DNA of 64,000 nt from Microbulbifer variabilis (GCF_020524905.1 NZ_JAIVKI010000009.1:62001-126000); one strand, 5' to 3'. Counted from the stretch's first letter, positions 1 to 10,141 are shown. Program-made: numbers and translations. Notes: generated by a model not told the origin, from the letters alone.

Positions 1-1
1 C

Positions 2-1843
2 AGTCTGCGTTACGGGGCCCAGATTCTTGCTGATAATGCCAGTGCAAAAATTGAGCGGGGTGATCGTATTTGTCTTGTGGGGCGCAATGGGGAGGGTAAG
101 TCCAGCCTATTGCGCCTGATTGCCGGGCAGGTGGACCCTGATGCAGGGGAGATCGTTCGCGCTAGTGGGATGGTTATGGCAACTCTTGAACAGGAGCTGC
201 CCGCGGACTGCCTCGATTCCGTTTATCGCTATGTGGCCGAGGGGTTAGGGCCTATAGGGAAGGTATTGGCCAGCTATCGGCAAAACCCCACGGCTGAGTT
301 GCAGACCAAAATTGAAGCGGAGCACGGCTGGGATTTCCTACCCAGAGTCGACAGTGTGCTCGATCGTCTTGGATTGAATCCGGATGAATTGGTGGCCGAT
401 CTCTCTGGTGGCTGGCAACGCCGCGCAGCCCTTGCCCGGGCATTGGTTACAGAACCCGATTTGCTTATTCTCGATGAGCCAACCAACCATCTGGATATCG
501 CCGCAGTGGAGTGGCTGGAAGGTTTTCTTGATACTTTTAGAGGCGCATTATTATTCGTCAGTCACGACCGTGCCCTGGCGCAGCGTTTGTCCCGCACAGT
601 GTGGGATCTGGACCGGGGATACCTGCGTGTTTTTCGCTGCCAATTTGAGCGTTACCAGGAAGAAAAGGAAAAGCTTTTAGAAGAAGAAGCTCGAAATGAG
701 GCGCTATTCGATAAAAAGCTAGCTCAGGAGGAGACCTGGATTCGTCAGGGAATCAAAGCACGGCGCACCCGCAACGAAGGGCGTGTACGCGCTTTGCAGG
801 GGCTCAGGCGCCAGCGGGAAGCGCGTCGTACGCAGCAAGGTATTGCCAGGATGTCTCTCGATAGTGGTGAAGTGTCCGGTAAGCTGGTGGCCGAGCTTAG
901 CAATGTTACCTTTGCCTACCCCAATGAAGCTCCCCTAATTCGCGACCTTTCCTTTACCTTGATGCGCGGTGACAAGGTGGGGTTGATTGGCCCCAATGGT
1001 GTCGGCAAAAGCACCCTGATTCGTGTGCTGCTTGGAGATCTCCAGCCGCAGTCCGGGAATGTCCGTTTGGGCACCAAGCAACAGGTTGCCTACTTTGATC
1101 AGCGTAGAGACCAGCTTAACCCTGAACTCACTGTGTTGGACAATGTTGCCGAGGGACGTGACTCAGTCACCATTGGAGGAAAAAGCCGCCATATTATGTC
1201 CTATTTGTCGGACTTTCTCTTTAGCGGTTTGAAGGCGCGCACCAAGGTCGGTGCCTTGAGCGGCGGTGAACGCAACAGGGCCCTTCTGGCAAAATTGTTC
1301 AGTCAGCCGGCCAATATTCTGGTGCTCGATGAGCCGACAAATGACCTGGATGTGGAAACCCTGGAGCTGCTTGAGCAATTGCTGTTGGAGTTCAGTGGCA
1401 CAGTGTTATTAGTCAGCCATGATCGCGCTTTTCTCGACAATGTTGTGGACTCGTGCCTGGCTTTCGAGGGGGATGGACGCATCCGTGAGTATGTCGGGGG
1501 TTATGCCGACTTTATTCGCCAAGGAGGCAGTTTTGAGCAGGAGTCGAAGGAGGAAAAAGGCCCTGGTGCTAAGGTAAAATCCAAGCCAATCGAATCGGAT
1601 AAACCCCAGGCTAAGAAAAAGAAGCTTAGCTATAAATTGCAGCGTGAACTGGATAGCCTGCCGGCTCTGATCGAGCAGCTTGAGGGGGAAATTGGTGCTA
1701 TTGAGGCCGAGATGGCCGATCCTGCTTTTTATCAGCAGGAGCAAACCCATGTGCAGAATCGATTGAATCTACTGGCTGAGAAGCAAGCCCAATTAGAGAC
1801 CGCTTATGATCGTTGGTCGGAGTTGGAAGGGGGCGATGAATAA
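2..1843 (+). CDS. uup: ABC-F ATPase Uup, 5'-truncated by the window edge
   Basis: The open frame runs in from before base 1; the GTG at 77 lies inside the first Walker A motif (GRNGEGKS), so it is not the start. ABC-F proteins are soluble twin-ATPase translation factors; Uup is linked to ribosome and precise-excision phenotypes. Visible in order: Walker A, signature LSGGWQRR, Walker B (LLILDEPTNHLD), a charged linker, the second domain with GPNGVGKS, LSGGERNR and LVLDEPTNDLD, then a Lys-rich spacer and a C-terminal coiled coil (final ~70 residues) typical of Uup rather than EttA or YheS. The gene faces the UspA gene, with a shared hairpin between them. Confidence 0.9.
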   Translation, partial: SLRYGAQILADNASAKIERGDRICLVGRNGEGKSSLLRLIAGQVDPDAGEIVRASGMVMATLEQELPADCLDSVYRYVAEGLGPIGKVLASYRQNPTAELQTKIEAEHGWDFLPRVDSVLDRLGLNPDELVADLSGGWQRRAALARALVTEPDLLILDEPTNHLDIAAVEWLEGFLDTFRGALLFVSHDRALAQRLSRTVWDLDRGYLRVFRCQFERYQEEKEKLLEEEARNEALFDKKLAQEETWIRQGIKARRTRNEGRVRALQGLRRQREARRTQQGIARMSLDSGEVSGKLVAELSNVTFAYPNEAPLIRDLSFTLMRGDKVGLIGPNGVGKSTLIRVLLGDLQPQSGNVRLGTKQQVAYFDQRRDQLNPELTVLDNVAEGRDSVTIGGKSRHIMSYLSDFLFSGLKARTKVGALSGGERNRALLAKLFSQPANILVLDEPTNDLDVETLELLEQLLLEFSGTVLLVSHDRAFLDNVVDSCLAFEGDGRIREYVGGYADFIRQGGSFEQESKEEKGPGAKVKSKPIESDKPQAKKKKLSYKLQRELDSLPALIEQLEGEIGAIEAEMADPAFYQQEQTHVQNRLNLLAEKQAQLETAYDRWSELEGGDE

Positions 1844-1856
1844 GGCCTGTGTCATC

Positions 1857-1887
1857 AAGAGAAGTGGTGCTTAGCGCCACTTCTCTT
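1857..1887. terminator. Bidirectional hairpin between uup and uspA
   Basis: The 14-nt arms AAGAGAAGTGGTGC and GCGCCACTTCTCTT pair around a TTA loop, with one G-U wobble. The hairpin lies between two convergent genes. There is no strong T tract, so efficiency is uncertain. Confidence 0.7.
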
Positions 1888-1905
1888 GTCTTGTTGAAGA
1901 GGAGC

Positions 1906-2349
1906 TTACTCCTCCTCTACATATACTCTTACGGCTAAAACATCGCACTTGGCGCCGTGAAGAACGCCATTAGATGTAGAGCCTAGAAGCAACGCCAGCC
2001 CGTGGCGCCCATGGCTACCAATTACGATAAGGTCTACATCCAAATCTTTGGCTAAGCGGTGTATCTCCGTGGATGGCTGACCCAAAATAACATGCTGGCG
2101 CTCTACAGGGATATTTAGTGGAAGAGCCGCTTTATGCAGTTGTTCCTTGGCCTGTCTTTGCAACTGGTCTTGCACCTCCGACAAATCCATGGGGATGTCT
2201 CCTCCATAGGCAAATGTCAGGGGTTCTATCGCATGCATTAAACTAATTTCTGCATTGAATGCTTCAGCGAGAGTCGCTGCTTTTTCTAAAACTTGTGAGG
2301 ACTCTTCCGAGAGGTCCAACCCTACCAAAATTCGTTGATATTTCGCCAT
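1906..2349 (-). CDS. Universal stress protein, UspA family
   Basis: A 147-residue single Usp domain, the normal length. The N-terminus has the first strand (YQRILVGLDLSEES). The C-terminal ATP-binding pattern G-x2-G-x9-G-S is present in GSHGRHGLALLLGSTS (about residues 112-127), so this is likely a nucleotide-binding Usp. It is a cytoplasmic stress-survival protein; the exact role cannot be read from sequence. It stands alone, convergent with uup. Confidence 0.9.
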   Translation of the reverse strand: MAKYQRILVGLDLSEESSQVLEKAATLAEAFNAEISLMHAIEPLTFAYGGDIPMDLSEVQDQLQRQAKEQLHKAALPLNIPVERQHVILGQPSTEIHRLAKDLDVDLIVIGSHGRHGLALLLGSTSNGVLHGAKCDVLAVRVYVEEE

Positions 2350-2495
2350 AGTCCATTAACTCCTGTCTTTTATTTTTGCCCTGTGGGGCCTCCTGCGACA
2401 GCCATTTTCAGTCTACCGTAAAAAAAACTGTTTGACATCGATCATATAGGGCGCCGCAGAATAGGCCGCTTTTTTAACCATCATAAGGAACCGTC

Positions 2496-3020
2496 ATGTC
2501 CGAGTGGCTACCGGTAATTATTATTGGCTTTGCTATTGCCCTGGTACTAGGGCCTGTGATGTGGCTGAAGCCCAATCAACGCGATAGCCGCCTGGCGGAT
2601 TTACGTGGCCGCGCCGCCAAGGCGGGCATTACCGTACAAATCCAGACCTTACCCGCAGCATTGGGGGAGGGGAATGCGGCGGTATATTACTATCGATGGG
2701 ATGACCGAAAGCGCCTGCAGATTGGTTGGGCACTACAGCGCCAGCGGATTACACATGAAATGAACTTTGCCGGCAATTGGGATTGGAGTAATAGTGTCAA
2801 GGCGCCTCAGGCGGCTTGGCAGTACTTGCATCAGTTGCTGGATAGTTTGCCGTCAGGTTGCTGTGCGATTATCGCTACCGATGTCGGGTTGGGAGTGCAG
2901 TGGCAAGAGAACGGTGGGGTAAAGGCTTTTTCACAGTTGTCTGACAGCTTGGCGGAATACACACCATTAATAGAGGAAGCAGTGCGCAGAGCCAGTCCAA
3001 TCAAGCTCTCTGAAGACTAG
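2496..3020 (+). CDS. Conserved hypothetical protein with one N-terminal membrane segment
   Basis: 174 residues. Residues 5-24 (LPVIIIGFAIALVLGPVMWL) form one hydrophobic segment followed by a positively charged stretch, so the rest probably stays in the cytoplasm. The soluble part has no motif I recognise. It is preceded by AAGGA at a good distance. It lies just upstream of topA but is separated from it by a topA promoter. Function unknown. Confidence 0.75.
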   Translation: MSEWLPVIIIGFAIALVLGPVMWLKPNQRDSRLADLRGRAAKAGITVQIQTLPAALGEGNAAVYYYRWDDRKRLQIGWALQRQRITHEMNFAGNWDWSNSVKAPQAAWQYLHQLLDSLPSGCCAIIATDVGLGVQWQENGGVKAFSQLSDSLAEYTPLIEEAVRRASPIKLSED

Positions 3021-3127
3021 GGCGGTAGGCGTTTTAGAAGGTTGCCCAGATAGGGGAAAATGTCACAATTTTGTCCCTTTCTGGGGGTGAATTTTGGCGA
3101 ATCGACAGCAAAATTTGTCAGCTTTGC

Positions 3128-3156
3128 TTGACCGCGCCCCTAGTGGAGCTTATATA
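3128..3156 (+). promoter_or_regulatory. Predicted sigma-70 promoter of topA
   Basis: TTGACC (3128-3133), a 17-nt spacer and TATATA (3151-3156) closely match the sigma-70 consensus. Transcription would start near 3163, directly before a stem-loop. Confidence 0.65.
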
Positions 3157-3167
3157 TTCGCGCAGCG

Positions 3168-3188
3168 CAGGCCCGAACTTCGGGCCTG
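3168..3188 (+). promoter_or_regulatory. Stem-loop at the 5' end of the topA leader
   Basis: CAGGCCCG and CGGGCCTG form a perfect 8-bp stem with loop AACTT. It would lie within the first ~25 nt of the topA transcript, about 46 nt before the ATG. With no T tract after it, an mRNA-stabilising or regulatory role is more likely than termination. Confidence 0.5.
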
Positions 3189-3234
3189 AAATGCTTCGGA
3201 AAGCAGTAAATTTTTCATTTGAAATCAAAGGCTT

Positions 3235-5919
3235 ATGGGTAAATCACTGGTCATCGTCGAATCGCCGGCCAAAGCGAAAACCATCAATAAATATCTCGGC
3301 AAGGACTTTGTGGTTAAGTCCAGCGTCGGTCATATTCGCGATTTGCCAACTGGTGGCGGCAACAAACAGCCTGTTGATGCGAAGGAGCGGGCAAGGCGTG
3401 CGGCAGAGACCCGTAAACTTTCCCCTGAGGCGAAAGAGGCCTACAAGCGAAAGAAAAATCGCGAGCAACTGATCAAGCGAATGGGTATCGACCCAGACAA
3501 CGGTTGGCAGGCTCACTATGAAATCCTTCCGGGGAAAGAGAAAGTGGTCAGCGAGCTGCAGAAGCTTGCCGAAAGTGCCGATCACATTTACCTGGCAACG
3601 GACTTGGACCGCGAGGGAGAGGCGATTGCCTGGCACTTGCGCGAAGCGATTGGTGGTAATGATGAGCGTTACCGCCGGGTAGTTTTCAATGAGATTACCA
3701 AATCGGCGATTCAAGAGGCATTCAAAGACCCCGGTCGCCTGAATATCAATCGGGTTCATGCGCAGCAGGCCCGTCGCTTCCTCGATCGCATCGTGGGCTA
3801 TATGGTATCCCCGCTGTTGTGGGAAAAGGTTGCTCGCGGACTTTCCGCTGGTCGGGTGCAATCGGTAGCCGTACGGTTGGTGGTTGAACGCGAACGTGAA
3901 ATCCGCGCCTTTATCCCGGAAGAGTACTGGACGCTCTTCGCCGATACCGCCACGAGCAAAGCGAACAATCTGCGCCTTGAGGTTAAAAAGCAGGCTGGAG
4001 AAGCTTTCCGCCCCACCAATGAAGTCGATGCGAAAAGCGCGGTTAAATTGTTGCAGGGCAGTGAGTTTGTTGTCAGTGGCCGTGACGACAAACCTACGAG
4101 CTCCAAGCCAGGGGCTCCCTTTATTACTTCGACACTACAGCAGGCGGCAAGTAATCGCCTCGGCTTTAGTGTTAAGAAAACCATGACCCTGGCCCAGCGT
4201 TTGTATGAGGCTGGTCATATTACCTATATGCGTACCGACTCGACTAATTTGAGCAAAGAAGCAGTAGAGTCTGTACGGCAATATATTGGTGAGAATTTCG
4301 GCGATAAGTATTTACCGGAAACGCCAAATAGCTATAGCAGCAAGGAGGGGGCTCAGGAAGCTCACGAGGCAATTCGCCCCTCCGATGTACGTGTTGCTCC
4401 AAATATGCTTTCCGGTATGGAGCGCGATGCGGAGCGGCTCTATAACCTGATCTGGCAACAGTTTGTCGCCTGTCAGATGACCCCGGCGAAATACACTTCA
4501 ACGTCTATTGTGGTGAGTGCCGGTGAATTTGAGTTGCGTGCTCGCGGCCGGGTCATCCGCTTTGATGGCTTTCTTAAGGTTGCGCCTCCGGCGGGTAAGA
4601 AAGATGAGGATCTAGTACTGCCTGATGTGAAGGTGGGTGAAAAACTCTCATTGCAGCAGCTAGACCCGAAACAGCACTTTACTAAGCCGCCGGCTCGTTT
4701 CAGTGAGGCCGCCCTGGTAAAAGAGCTGGAGAAGCGCGGTATTGGCCGGCCTTCCACCTATGCCTCGATTATTTCCACAATTCAGGATCGTGGTTATGTG
4801 CGGCTTGAAAACCGCCGTTTTTATGCGGAAAAAATGGGTGATATTGTCACCGACCGCCTCAGTGAAAGTTTTAAAAACCTGATGGACTACGGTTTTACCG
4901 CAAGCCTGGAGGAATCCCTGGATGCGGTCGCCGACGGCGATAAAGGCTGGAAGCAGCTGCTTGATGAGTTTTATCAGGACTTCTCTTCTCGACTGGAAAA
5001 AGCCCAATCCAGTGATGCGGGTATGCGCCGCAACACGCCGACGGATACGGACATTGAATGCAGTAAGTGCGGCCGCCATATGCAAATTCGCACGGGCTCT
5101 ACCGGTGTTTTCCTCGGTTGCTCCGGTTATGCGTTGCCTCCGAAGGAGCGCTGTACCAATACAATGAACCTGGTTTCCGGTGATGAGGCGATAGACGCAG
5201 ATAAGGATGAGGATGCGGAAACTCGCCAACTGCGTGAGAAGCGCCGTTGTCCCAAGTGCGGTACGGCGATGGATAGCTATCTGCTCGATGAGCATCGCAA
5301 ACTGCATATCTGCGGTAACAATCCAGACTGTAATGGGTACGAGGTGGAGCAGGGCACGTTCAAAATCAAGGGTTACGACGGCCCGATTATTGAGTGCGAT
5401 AAATGCGGTAGTGATATGCAGCTGAAGTCTGGCCGCTTTGGTAAATATTTTGGCTGCACTAATGAAGCTTGTAAGAACACCCGCAAGTTGTTGAAAAATG
5501 GTCAGCCTGCACCACCGAAGATGGACCCGGTGCCTATGCCTGAGCTGGCTTGCCAGAAGGTCGAGGACCATTACATTCTCCGTGATGGCGCCTCCGGGTT
5601 GTTCCTGGCTGCCAGTCAGTTCCCGAAAAATCGTGAGACCCGAGCACCGCTGGTAAAAGAGCTGCTCCCTCACCAAAGTGAGATTGATTCGAAGTACAGT
5701 TTTTTGTTCTCGGCACCTGCACAGGATGATCAGGGGCGTGATACGGTGGTTCGCTTTAGTCGCAAGACCCAAGAGCAGTACGTTCAGTCCGAGGAGGATG
5801 GCAAGGCGACGGGTTGGAAGGCTTTCTATCGGGACGGCAGCTGGAAGGTCGAGGCAGCAGGTAAGGTCACTACGGCTAAGAAAAAGCCTGCAACGAAGAA
5901 AGTGGCGGCAAGAAAGTAA
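3235..5919 (+). CDS. topA: DNA topoisomerase I (type IA)
   Basis: 894 residues, full length. Relaxes negative supercoils through a transient 5'-phosphotyrosine link. The TOPRIM domain starts at [11 protein letters not shown] (residues 6-16) with the acidic triad in TDLDRE (122-127). The catalytic tyrosine is Y331 in [16 protein letters not shown] (205-210) is the usual core motif. Three C-terminal C4-type zinc ribbons follow (CSKCG, CPKCG and CDKCG starts), then a Lys-rich tail. A DUF6586-type gene starts one base after the stop, as in Pseudomonas, so the two are probably co-transcribed. Confidence 0.97.
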   Translation: MGKSLVIVESPAKAKTINKYLGKDFVVKSSVGHIRDLPTGGGNKQPVDAKERARRAAETRKLSPEAKEAYKRKKNREQLIKRMGIDPDNGWQAHYEILPGKEKVVSELQKLAESADHIYLATDLDREGEAIAWHLREAIGGNDERYRRVVFNEITKSAIQEAFKDPGRLNINRVHAQQARRFLDRIVGYMVSPLLWEKVARGLSAGRVQSVAVRLVVEREREIRAFIPEEYWTLFADTATSKANNLRLEVKKQAGEAFRPTNEVDAKSAVKLLQGSEFVVSGRDDKPTSSKPGAPFITSTLQQAASNRLGFSVKKTMTLAQRLYEAGHITYMRTDSTNLSKEAVESVRQYIGENFGDKYLPETPNSYSSKEGAQEAHEAIRPSDVRVAPNMLSGMERDAERLYNLIWQQFVACQMTPAKYTSTSIVVSAGEFELRARGRVIRFDGFLKVAPPAGKKDEDLVLPDVKVGEKLSLQQLDPKQHFTKPPARFSEAALVKELEKRGIGRPSTYASIISTIQDRGYVRLENRRFYAEKMGDIVTDRLSESFKNLMDYGFTASLEESLDAVADGDKGWKQLLDEFYQDFSSRLEKAQSSDAGMRRNTPTDTDIECSKCGRHMQIRTGSTGVFLGCSGYALPPKERCTNTMNLVSGDEAIDADKDEDAETRQLREKRRCPKCGTAMDSYLLDEHRKLHICGNNPDCNGYEVEQGTFKIKGYDGPIIECDKCGSDMQLKSGRFGKYFGCTNEACKNTRKLLKNGQPAPPKMDPVPMPELACQKVEDHYILRDGASGLFLAASQFPKNRETRAPLVKELLPHQSEIDSKYSFLFSAPAQDDQGRDTVVRFSRKTQEQYVQSEEDGKATGWKAFYRDGSWKVEAAGKVTTAKKKPATKKVAARK

Positions 5920-6408
5920 ATGAGTAATCCCTATACCGGTTTGGTTACTTCCGCTCTTCGCAAGAGTCAGCTGCTTGCCACAAGTAGTTTTGACTCTTCT
6001 ATTCAGCGAATGGCTCTTGAGGAAGGCGCCCTGTTGCAATTGTGGAAAGCTTACCGGGCCTTCCTGGCTGAGCTTTCACACCAGTTGCAACTGGGGTTTG
6101 AGCCTGAGTCCCTACAGGTTATTGTGGACAGCCTGCATAGCCAGGGGAAAGCCAGTACTGAAGTCAGGGAATTGCAGTTGTTGGTCTCGGAGCCGGGGAG
6201 TTGGCTGAGCGAGTTTTTACGCGCATGGAATCAACTCTTACGGCTACCTCCGCTTGCGGAAGGGAAGGAGCAGAGCGGCAATCTTATTCCGGCCCATAAT
6301 GTTGCTGGCCCTGAACCAGTTAATCTTTCCTTCGAAACGCTGCTCAAATGGCACGCTGCACTAAGTGAATTGGTACGCAGGCAGCGTGCCAACCTTGAGG
6401 AGTGCTGA
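5920..6408 (+). CDS. DUF6586-like protein downstream of topA
   Basis: 162 residues, starting immediately after the topA stop. The N-terminus (NPYTGLVTSALRKSQLLA) resembles the small helical protein that follows topA in Pseudomonas. It is predicted all-helical and soluble, with no catalytic motif. Translational coupling to topA is likely. Function unknown. Confidence 0.75.
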   Translation: MSNPYTGLVTSALRKSQLLATSSFDSSIQRMALEEGALLQLWKAYRAFLAELSHQLQLGFEPESLQVIVDSLHSQGKASTEVRELQLLVSEPGSWLSEFLRAWNQLLRLPPLAEGKEQSGNLIPAHNVAGPEPVNLSFETLLKWHAALSELVRRQRANLEEC

Positions 6409-6511
6409 GGGCTCCTCGCTACCCACCTGTCTATCTGTTTGCACCCACTGAAACTTCTAAATTGCCTGTGGTACACTGGGCGCAAACTGATGTGCAGTGA
6501 AGGGAAAGCTA

Positions 6512-6766
6512 ATGTCCTCCGAAACTTTTGAGATTATCGAGTTGGCCAATGGCGATGTGGCTCTACGTCGCGCCGGTCACGAGGAGGACCCTCTGGTGAG
6601 TATTCATTTCTCAGCTGAGAGTCTCCAGTTTTTACGAAAGCACAAGGTGGCGGTGGCTCGGGCAATGCTGGAAGCGGGTATAGAAGCCGTGCAGAATCTC
6701 GATGACCTGGAGCCTGGTTACTTCGAAGAGGAAGAGTCGATGCCGGTTAACCATACGATTCACTGA
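6512..6766 (+). CDS. Small conserved protein between topA and lexA
   Basis: 84 residues when started at the ATG at 6512, which has AGGGAAAG just upstream; the in-frame GTG at 6497 has no ribosome-binding site. Acidic and soluble, with a helical middle (LQFLRKHKVAVARAML). A small gene in the same place is found between topA and lexA in Pseudomonas. Function unknown. Confidence 0.75.
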   Translation: MSSETFEIIELANGDVALRRAGHEEDPLVSIHFSAESLQFLRKHKVAVARAMLEAGIEAVQNLDDLEPGYFEEEESMPVNHTIH

Positions 6767-6802
6767 TCTAATCTATGGCAAGGCGAGAAGGTAAAAGAGT
6801 TT

Positions 6803-6825
6803 AACAGCGGCTTAAAGCCGCTGTT
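6803..6825. terminator. Bidirectional hairpin between convergent genes (6766 and lexA)
   Basis: AACAGCGGC and GCCGCTGTT form a perfect 9-bp stem with loop TTAAA, placed between two convergent genes. Confidence 0.7.
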
Positions 6826-6857
6826 GTTGTATTTGGGCAGTGGTAAGCTGTTTAATC

Positions 6858-7463
6858 TTAAGGGGTATGGCGAATAACACCGACCGCCAGCCCTTCGATC
6901 ACGAAGTTCTTATCCCGCATATCCACTTGGATAGTTTCAAAGTCTTCGTTTTCGGGTAGTAGTTGCACTGTTGCCTGATTGCCTTTTCGGCGGAAGCGTT
7001 TAACGGTTACTTCGTCATCAATCCGCGCAACCACAATCTGCCCATTTCTGACTTGCTCGGTTTTCTGCACCGCTAGAAGGTCTCCATCGAGGATACCTGC
7101 ATTGCGCATGCTCATGCCGTGCACCCTGAGTAAATAATCTGCCGGTGGGTGGAAGAAGCTGGCGGGCAGGTCGCAATAATCTTCGATATGCTCGGTGGCC
7201 AGGATAGGGTGGCCTGCGGCGACACGCCCTACGATGGGGAGACCGGATTGGTGATCTGGAATTCGAATGCCCCTGGAAGCGCCGGCGACCATCTCAATGG
7301 CTCCTTTTCTCGCCAATGCTTTGAGGTGCTCCTCGGCGGCATTTGGCGAGCGAAAGCCCAGCTCCTGGGCAATTTCTGCGCGGGTGGGGGGGTAGCCCGT
7401 GTCATCCAGGTAGGCCTTGATTAGCTCTAATACTTGAGTCTGACGTGCGGTGAGATTGGTCAT
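6858..7463 (-). CDS. lexA: LexA SOS repressor / self-cleaving protease
   Basis: 201 residues, standard length. The N-terminal winged HTH starts [15 protein letters not shown] and continues through about residue 65. Autocleavage would occur at A83-G84 (VAAGHP). The catalytic dyad is S118 (HGMSMRN) and K155 (EVTVKRF). RecA filaments trigger cleavage and release SOS genes. Two LexA boxes and a sigma-70 promoter lie just upstream, so the gene is self-regulated. The same operator type precedes the integron integrase at 31.6 kb. Confidence 0.97.
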   Translation of the reverse strand: MTNLTARQTQVLELIKAYLDDTGYPPTRAEIAQELGFRSPNAAEEHLKALARKGAIEMVAGASRGIRIPDHQSGLPIVGRVAAGHPILATEHIEDYCDLPASFFHPPADYLLRVHGMSMRNAGILDGDLLAVQKTEQVRNGQIVVARIDDEVTVKRFRRKGNQATVQLLPENEDFETIQVDMRDKNFVIEGLAVGVIRHTP

Positions 7464-7480
7464 AGATTTACCTAGGGTTT

Positions 7481-7496
7481 CTGTATTTATATACAG
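7481..7496. promoter_or_regulatory. LexA box 1 (lexA operator)
   Basis: CTGTATTTATATACAG fits the gammaproteobacterial CTG-N10-CAG consensus, 17 bp before the lexA ATG. Confidence 0.92.
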
Positions 7497-7499
7497 TTG

Positions 7500-7515
7500 C
7501 TGGGATTATATACAG
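7500..7515. promoter_or_regulatory. LexA box 2 (lexA operator)
   Basis: CTGGGATTATATACAG is a second CTG-N10-CAG box, three bases from box 1. It overlaps the lexA -10 element. Confidence 0.88.
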
Positions 7516-7532
7516 ATTTTAGTTTTGCGCAA
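7505..7532 (-). promoter_or_regulatory. lexA promoter
   Basis: On the minus strand: TTGCGC (complement of 7527-7532), a 16-nt spacer, TATAAT (complement of 7505-7510). The -10 lies inside LexA box 2, which explains repression. Confidence 0.7.
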
Positions 7533-7641
7533 ACCCGCCCCTTGACTCGAATCAAGCTGCTACATTGATGAAGAAAACAGCGAGTGAATGAAAAGAATAG
7601 TTGAAAGAGCTGACAGCAAGAGAGAGTAAGGGAGAACAATA

Positions 7642-8289
7642 ATGCTTGATGCAAAGATGCCCGAGGCTTGGAGGGTTCTGCGTATACAGTCGGAATTAGT
7701 TGATGGGATTGAGCGTCTAATTGCACTAAACGGGGCTGTGACCGTTTTTGGTGGTGCACGTTTCACAGAGGAAAGTCTGGAATATCAGCAGGGAATGAAA
7801 CTCGGAGAGCTTTTGGCGGCAGAGGGAATACCGGTAATCACTGGTGGTGGTCCAGGTTTGATGGAGGCGTGTAATCGAGGGGCTTTTGGGCAGCCCGGTA
7901 CCTCAATTGGTTTAAATATCGAACTGCCCTTTGAACAAGCAGCCAATCCTTACCAGGATATTAGTTTGAATTTTCGTTATTTCTTTGTGCGGAAATTTAT
8001 GTTCGTAAAGCATGCCGCGGGTTTTGTTGGTTTGCCCGGCGGTTACGGCACTTTGGATGAACTGTTTGAAGCCTTAACTCTTGTACAAACCCAAAAAGTA
8101 AGGCGATTTCCTATAGTGCTGGTTGGTGAGCGCTATTGGAGTGGGTTGTATAGTTGGTTGGTGGATACAGTATTGGAAAAGGGCTGTATTGATTCTGGTG
8201 ATCTCGATTTATTCCATATCGTGGATACGGTTGAAGAGGCCGTGCACCTGATTTTGAAGTATATGCGCGCTAGAGATAGTCAAAAATAA
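7642..8289 (+). CDS. LOG-family protein (TIGR00730-type nucleotide phosphoribohydrolase)
   Basis: 215 residues. Rossmann-like LOG domain with VFGGARF (near residues 35-41), ITGGGPGLMEA (about 67-77) and the active-site signature PGGYGTLDE (about 133-141). Characterised members release a base from AMP or cytokinin-type nucleotides; the substrate here is unknown. ATG preceded by GGGAG. It is divergent from lexA, and its promoter region includes the two LexA boxes, but at more than 120 bp away SOS control is uncertain. Confidence 0.9.
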   Translation: MLDAKMPEAWRVLRIQSELVDGIERLIALNGAVTVFGGARFTEESLEYQQGMKLGELLAAEGIPVITGGGPGLMEACNRGAFGQPGTSIGLNIELPFEQAANPYQDISLNFRYFFVRKFMFVKHAAGFVGLPGGYGTLDELFEALTLVQTQKVRRFPIVLVGERYWSGLYSWLVDTVLEKGCIDSGDLDLFHIVDTVEEAVHLILKYMRARDSQK

Positions 8290-8435
8290 TTCAAATATTT
8301 TGTAAGGCTATTGTTGGAAATTTTAAGTAGGGCCGACTCTTGCTTTACTAATCTGTCAGAGCCGGCCTGTCTCTGTTTAGGTTCTTTATATTGGGAGCTT
8401 CGATTATCTTTAGCTACTCTCTACTTTAAATTCTT

Positions 8436-8470
8436 GCAGAACAGCCGTATGCCAGTTTCGGCTGTTCTGC
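8436..8470 (+). terminator. Hairpin after the LOG gene
   Basis: GCAGAACAGCCG and CGGCTGTTCTGC form a perfect 12-bp stem with an 11-nt loop, about 150 bases past the LOG stop. A short T run follows a few bases later. Probably a terminator. Confidence 0.6.
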
Positions 8471-8578
8471 ATGAGTGTCAGGGAAATTTTTAAAACTGTT
8501 GTTATTCTTAAATTTGAACGCTTCTGATCCCCATTTTAACTTGCTAGCTAGTTTGTATTATCAATAGGACGACAAACT

Positions 8579-10141
8579 GTGCCGATTTATGGAGACCCCC
8601 TGTCAAAGTCTGCGGACTTGAAAAATCTATTGCAAGCCGCGCTGGACAGTAAGCCAGATGAAATAGCGCTACTTTGCGGTAGTCGCGTGTGGACCTGGCG
8701 AGAGTTGCAGGGGGATGTTGATACCTTGGCTGAGAGGCTGGCAGAGAAAGGTTTTCATAAAGGCGAACGGTTTGCCTCTTTAATGCCAAACCGGGGTGAA
8801 ATGCTTATTTTTTTTCTCTCATGCATGAAGCTAGGGTTAGTTGCAGTACCGTTAAACTATCGCTACACCTCACCCGAAATTGATCGTGCCCTTGAGGTGA
8901 GTGGCGCAGTAGCGTTGTGTGTAGGAGAAGAGCGCAGGGAAAATATCCAATCCAGTAAATCTGTTGGCAGGTTGAGCAAAGGCATTCTTATTTTTGATGC
9001 TACTCTAGAAAATGCCTGGCATTTTGAAAGATTGGTTGGTTCTGGATGGCAAACCGTTGGATTCCACTCACTAAGTATAGAGGATTGTGCATTTCTTTTC
9101 TTCACATCCGGTAGTACCGGAGAACCTAAGGGCGTAACACATAGTCAGTTTTCTTTTGGGTCTGTAGTGGCAAGTTTCGCTGCTGCTCTAAAACTTTCAC
9201 ACAATGACGTAGTTTTACCTGGGGCCTCAATTGCACATGTGGGGTCACTTTCAACTGCCATGGCTGCACTCTCTGTGGGTGCAATGGTGGTGATTCCTCA
9301 AAGCTTTGACGGTCGAGAAATGCTTTCCGTTTTGCGTTCTCACCGACCAACTGTACTGGTGATGATCCCCGCAGCATTTATCTCGATGGAGCGTGACTTT
9401 GATGCTAGACGTGAAGATTTTTCTTCGCTTCGCTTGTGTGTTACTGGGGGCGACAAATTTCCACTCAATCTTGCTACAGAATTTACTTGCAAAACAGGCC
9501 TGATGATTCAGGAGACATACGGGCTCACAGAGGCACCGGATTGCCTTTTCAATCCCTCTAACTCTGCAGATAAGGCCGGGTCCGTTGGTAAAGTTTCACC
9601 TGGTTATATCGCCTGTTTACGTGATGGGGAAGGGAGGGAGGTTTTGCCAAATACGGATGGTAACCTCTGGCTCAGCGGGGCTCCAATGATGACTGGCTAC
9701 TGGGCGAATTCCAGAGTAACTCAAACGGTGCTTGAGAAAGGCTGGTTTGATACTGGTGATATTATGCGTGTCGATTCTGAAGGTTATTTTTGGTTTCGCG
9801 GTCGAAAAAAGCAGATTATCGTCAGAGACGGCTCAAACCTTTCGCCGCAGGAGATTGAAGAAGCCGTTATGGCGCATCCAGCGGTGGATCTTGCCGGAGC
9901 AGTTGGTGTTCATAGTGACGTTCATGGAGAGAATGTGTGGGCTTTTATTACACTGAAGAGTGGTGCACCTGAGCCAAGCGTTGAGGATGTCATTAACTGT
10001 GCGAGAAGACGTATCGGTTACAAGGCGCCTGAAGTGATAAAAATTTTGGATGATATGCCACTTAACTCCACAGGCAAAATTGATAGAGTGACACTTAAAA
10101 AGCTTGCGGAAAAACAATTATCAATAGATCGAAAAAAATGA
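8579..10141 (+). CDS. AMP-forming acyl-CoA synthetase / ligase (ANL superfamily)
   Basis: 520 residues, GTG start behind AGGAC. Activates a carboxylic acid to an acyl-adenylate, then usually to a CoA thioester. Visible: the P-loop FTSGSTGEPKG (about 175-185), the adenine-binding TYGLTE, the hinge-region GWFDTGD followed by FRGRKKQIIV, and the catalytic lysine K500 in NSTGKIDR. The acyl substrate cannot be assigned. The gene is more AT-rich than topA or nqr and is flanked by non-coding DNA, which hints at acquisition. It lies next to psrA, a fatty-acid-sensing regulator, but no PsrA-like site was found before it. Confidence 0.88.
   Translation: MPIYGDPLSKSADLKNLLQAALDSKPDEIALLCGSRVWTWRELQGDVDTLAERLAEKGFHKGERFASLMPNRGEMLIFFLSCMKLGLVAVPLNYRYTSPEIDRALEVSGAVALCVGEERRENIQSSKSVGRLSKGILIFDATLENAWHFERLVGSGWQTVGFHSLSIEDCAFLFFTSGSTGEPKGVTHSQFSFGSVVASFAAALKLSHNDVVLPGASIAHVGSLSTAMAALSVGAMVVIPQSFDGREMLSVLRSHRPTVLVMIPAAFISMERDFDARREDFSSLRLCVTGGDKFPLNLATEFTCKTGLMIQETYGLTEAPDCLFNPSNSADKAGSVGKVSPGYIACLRDGEGREVLPNTDGNLWLSGAPMMTGYWANSRVTQTVLEKGWFDTGDIMRVDSEGYFWFRGRKKQIIVRDGSNLSPQEIEEAVMAHPAVDLAGAVGVHSDVHGENVWAFITLKSGAPEPSVEDVINCARRRIGYKAPEVIKILDDMPLNSTGKIDRVTLKKLAEKQLSIDRKK

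Noticed and set aside
4660..6039. 459-codon minus-strand frame across topA
   Set aside because: It lies opposite a clear topA with all family motifs; a frame of this length arises from its codon bias.
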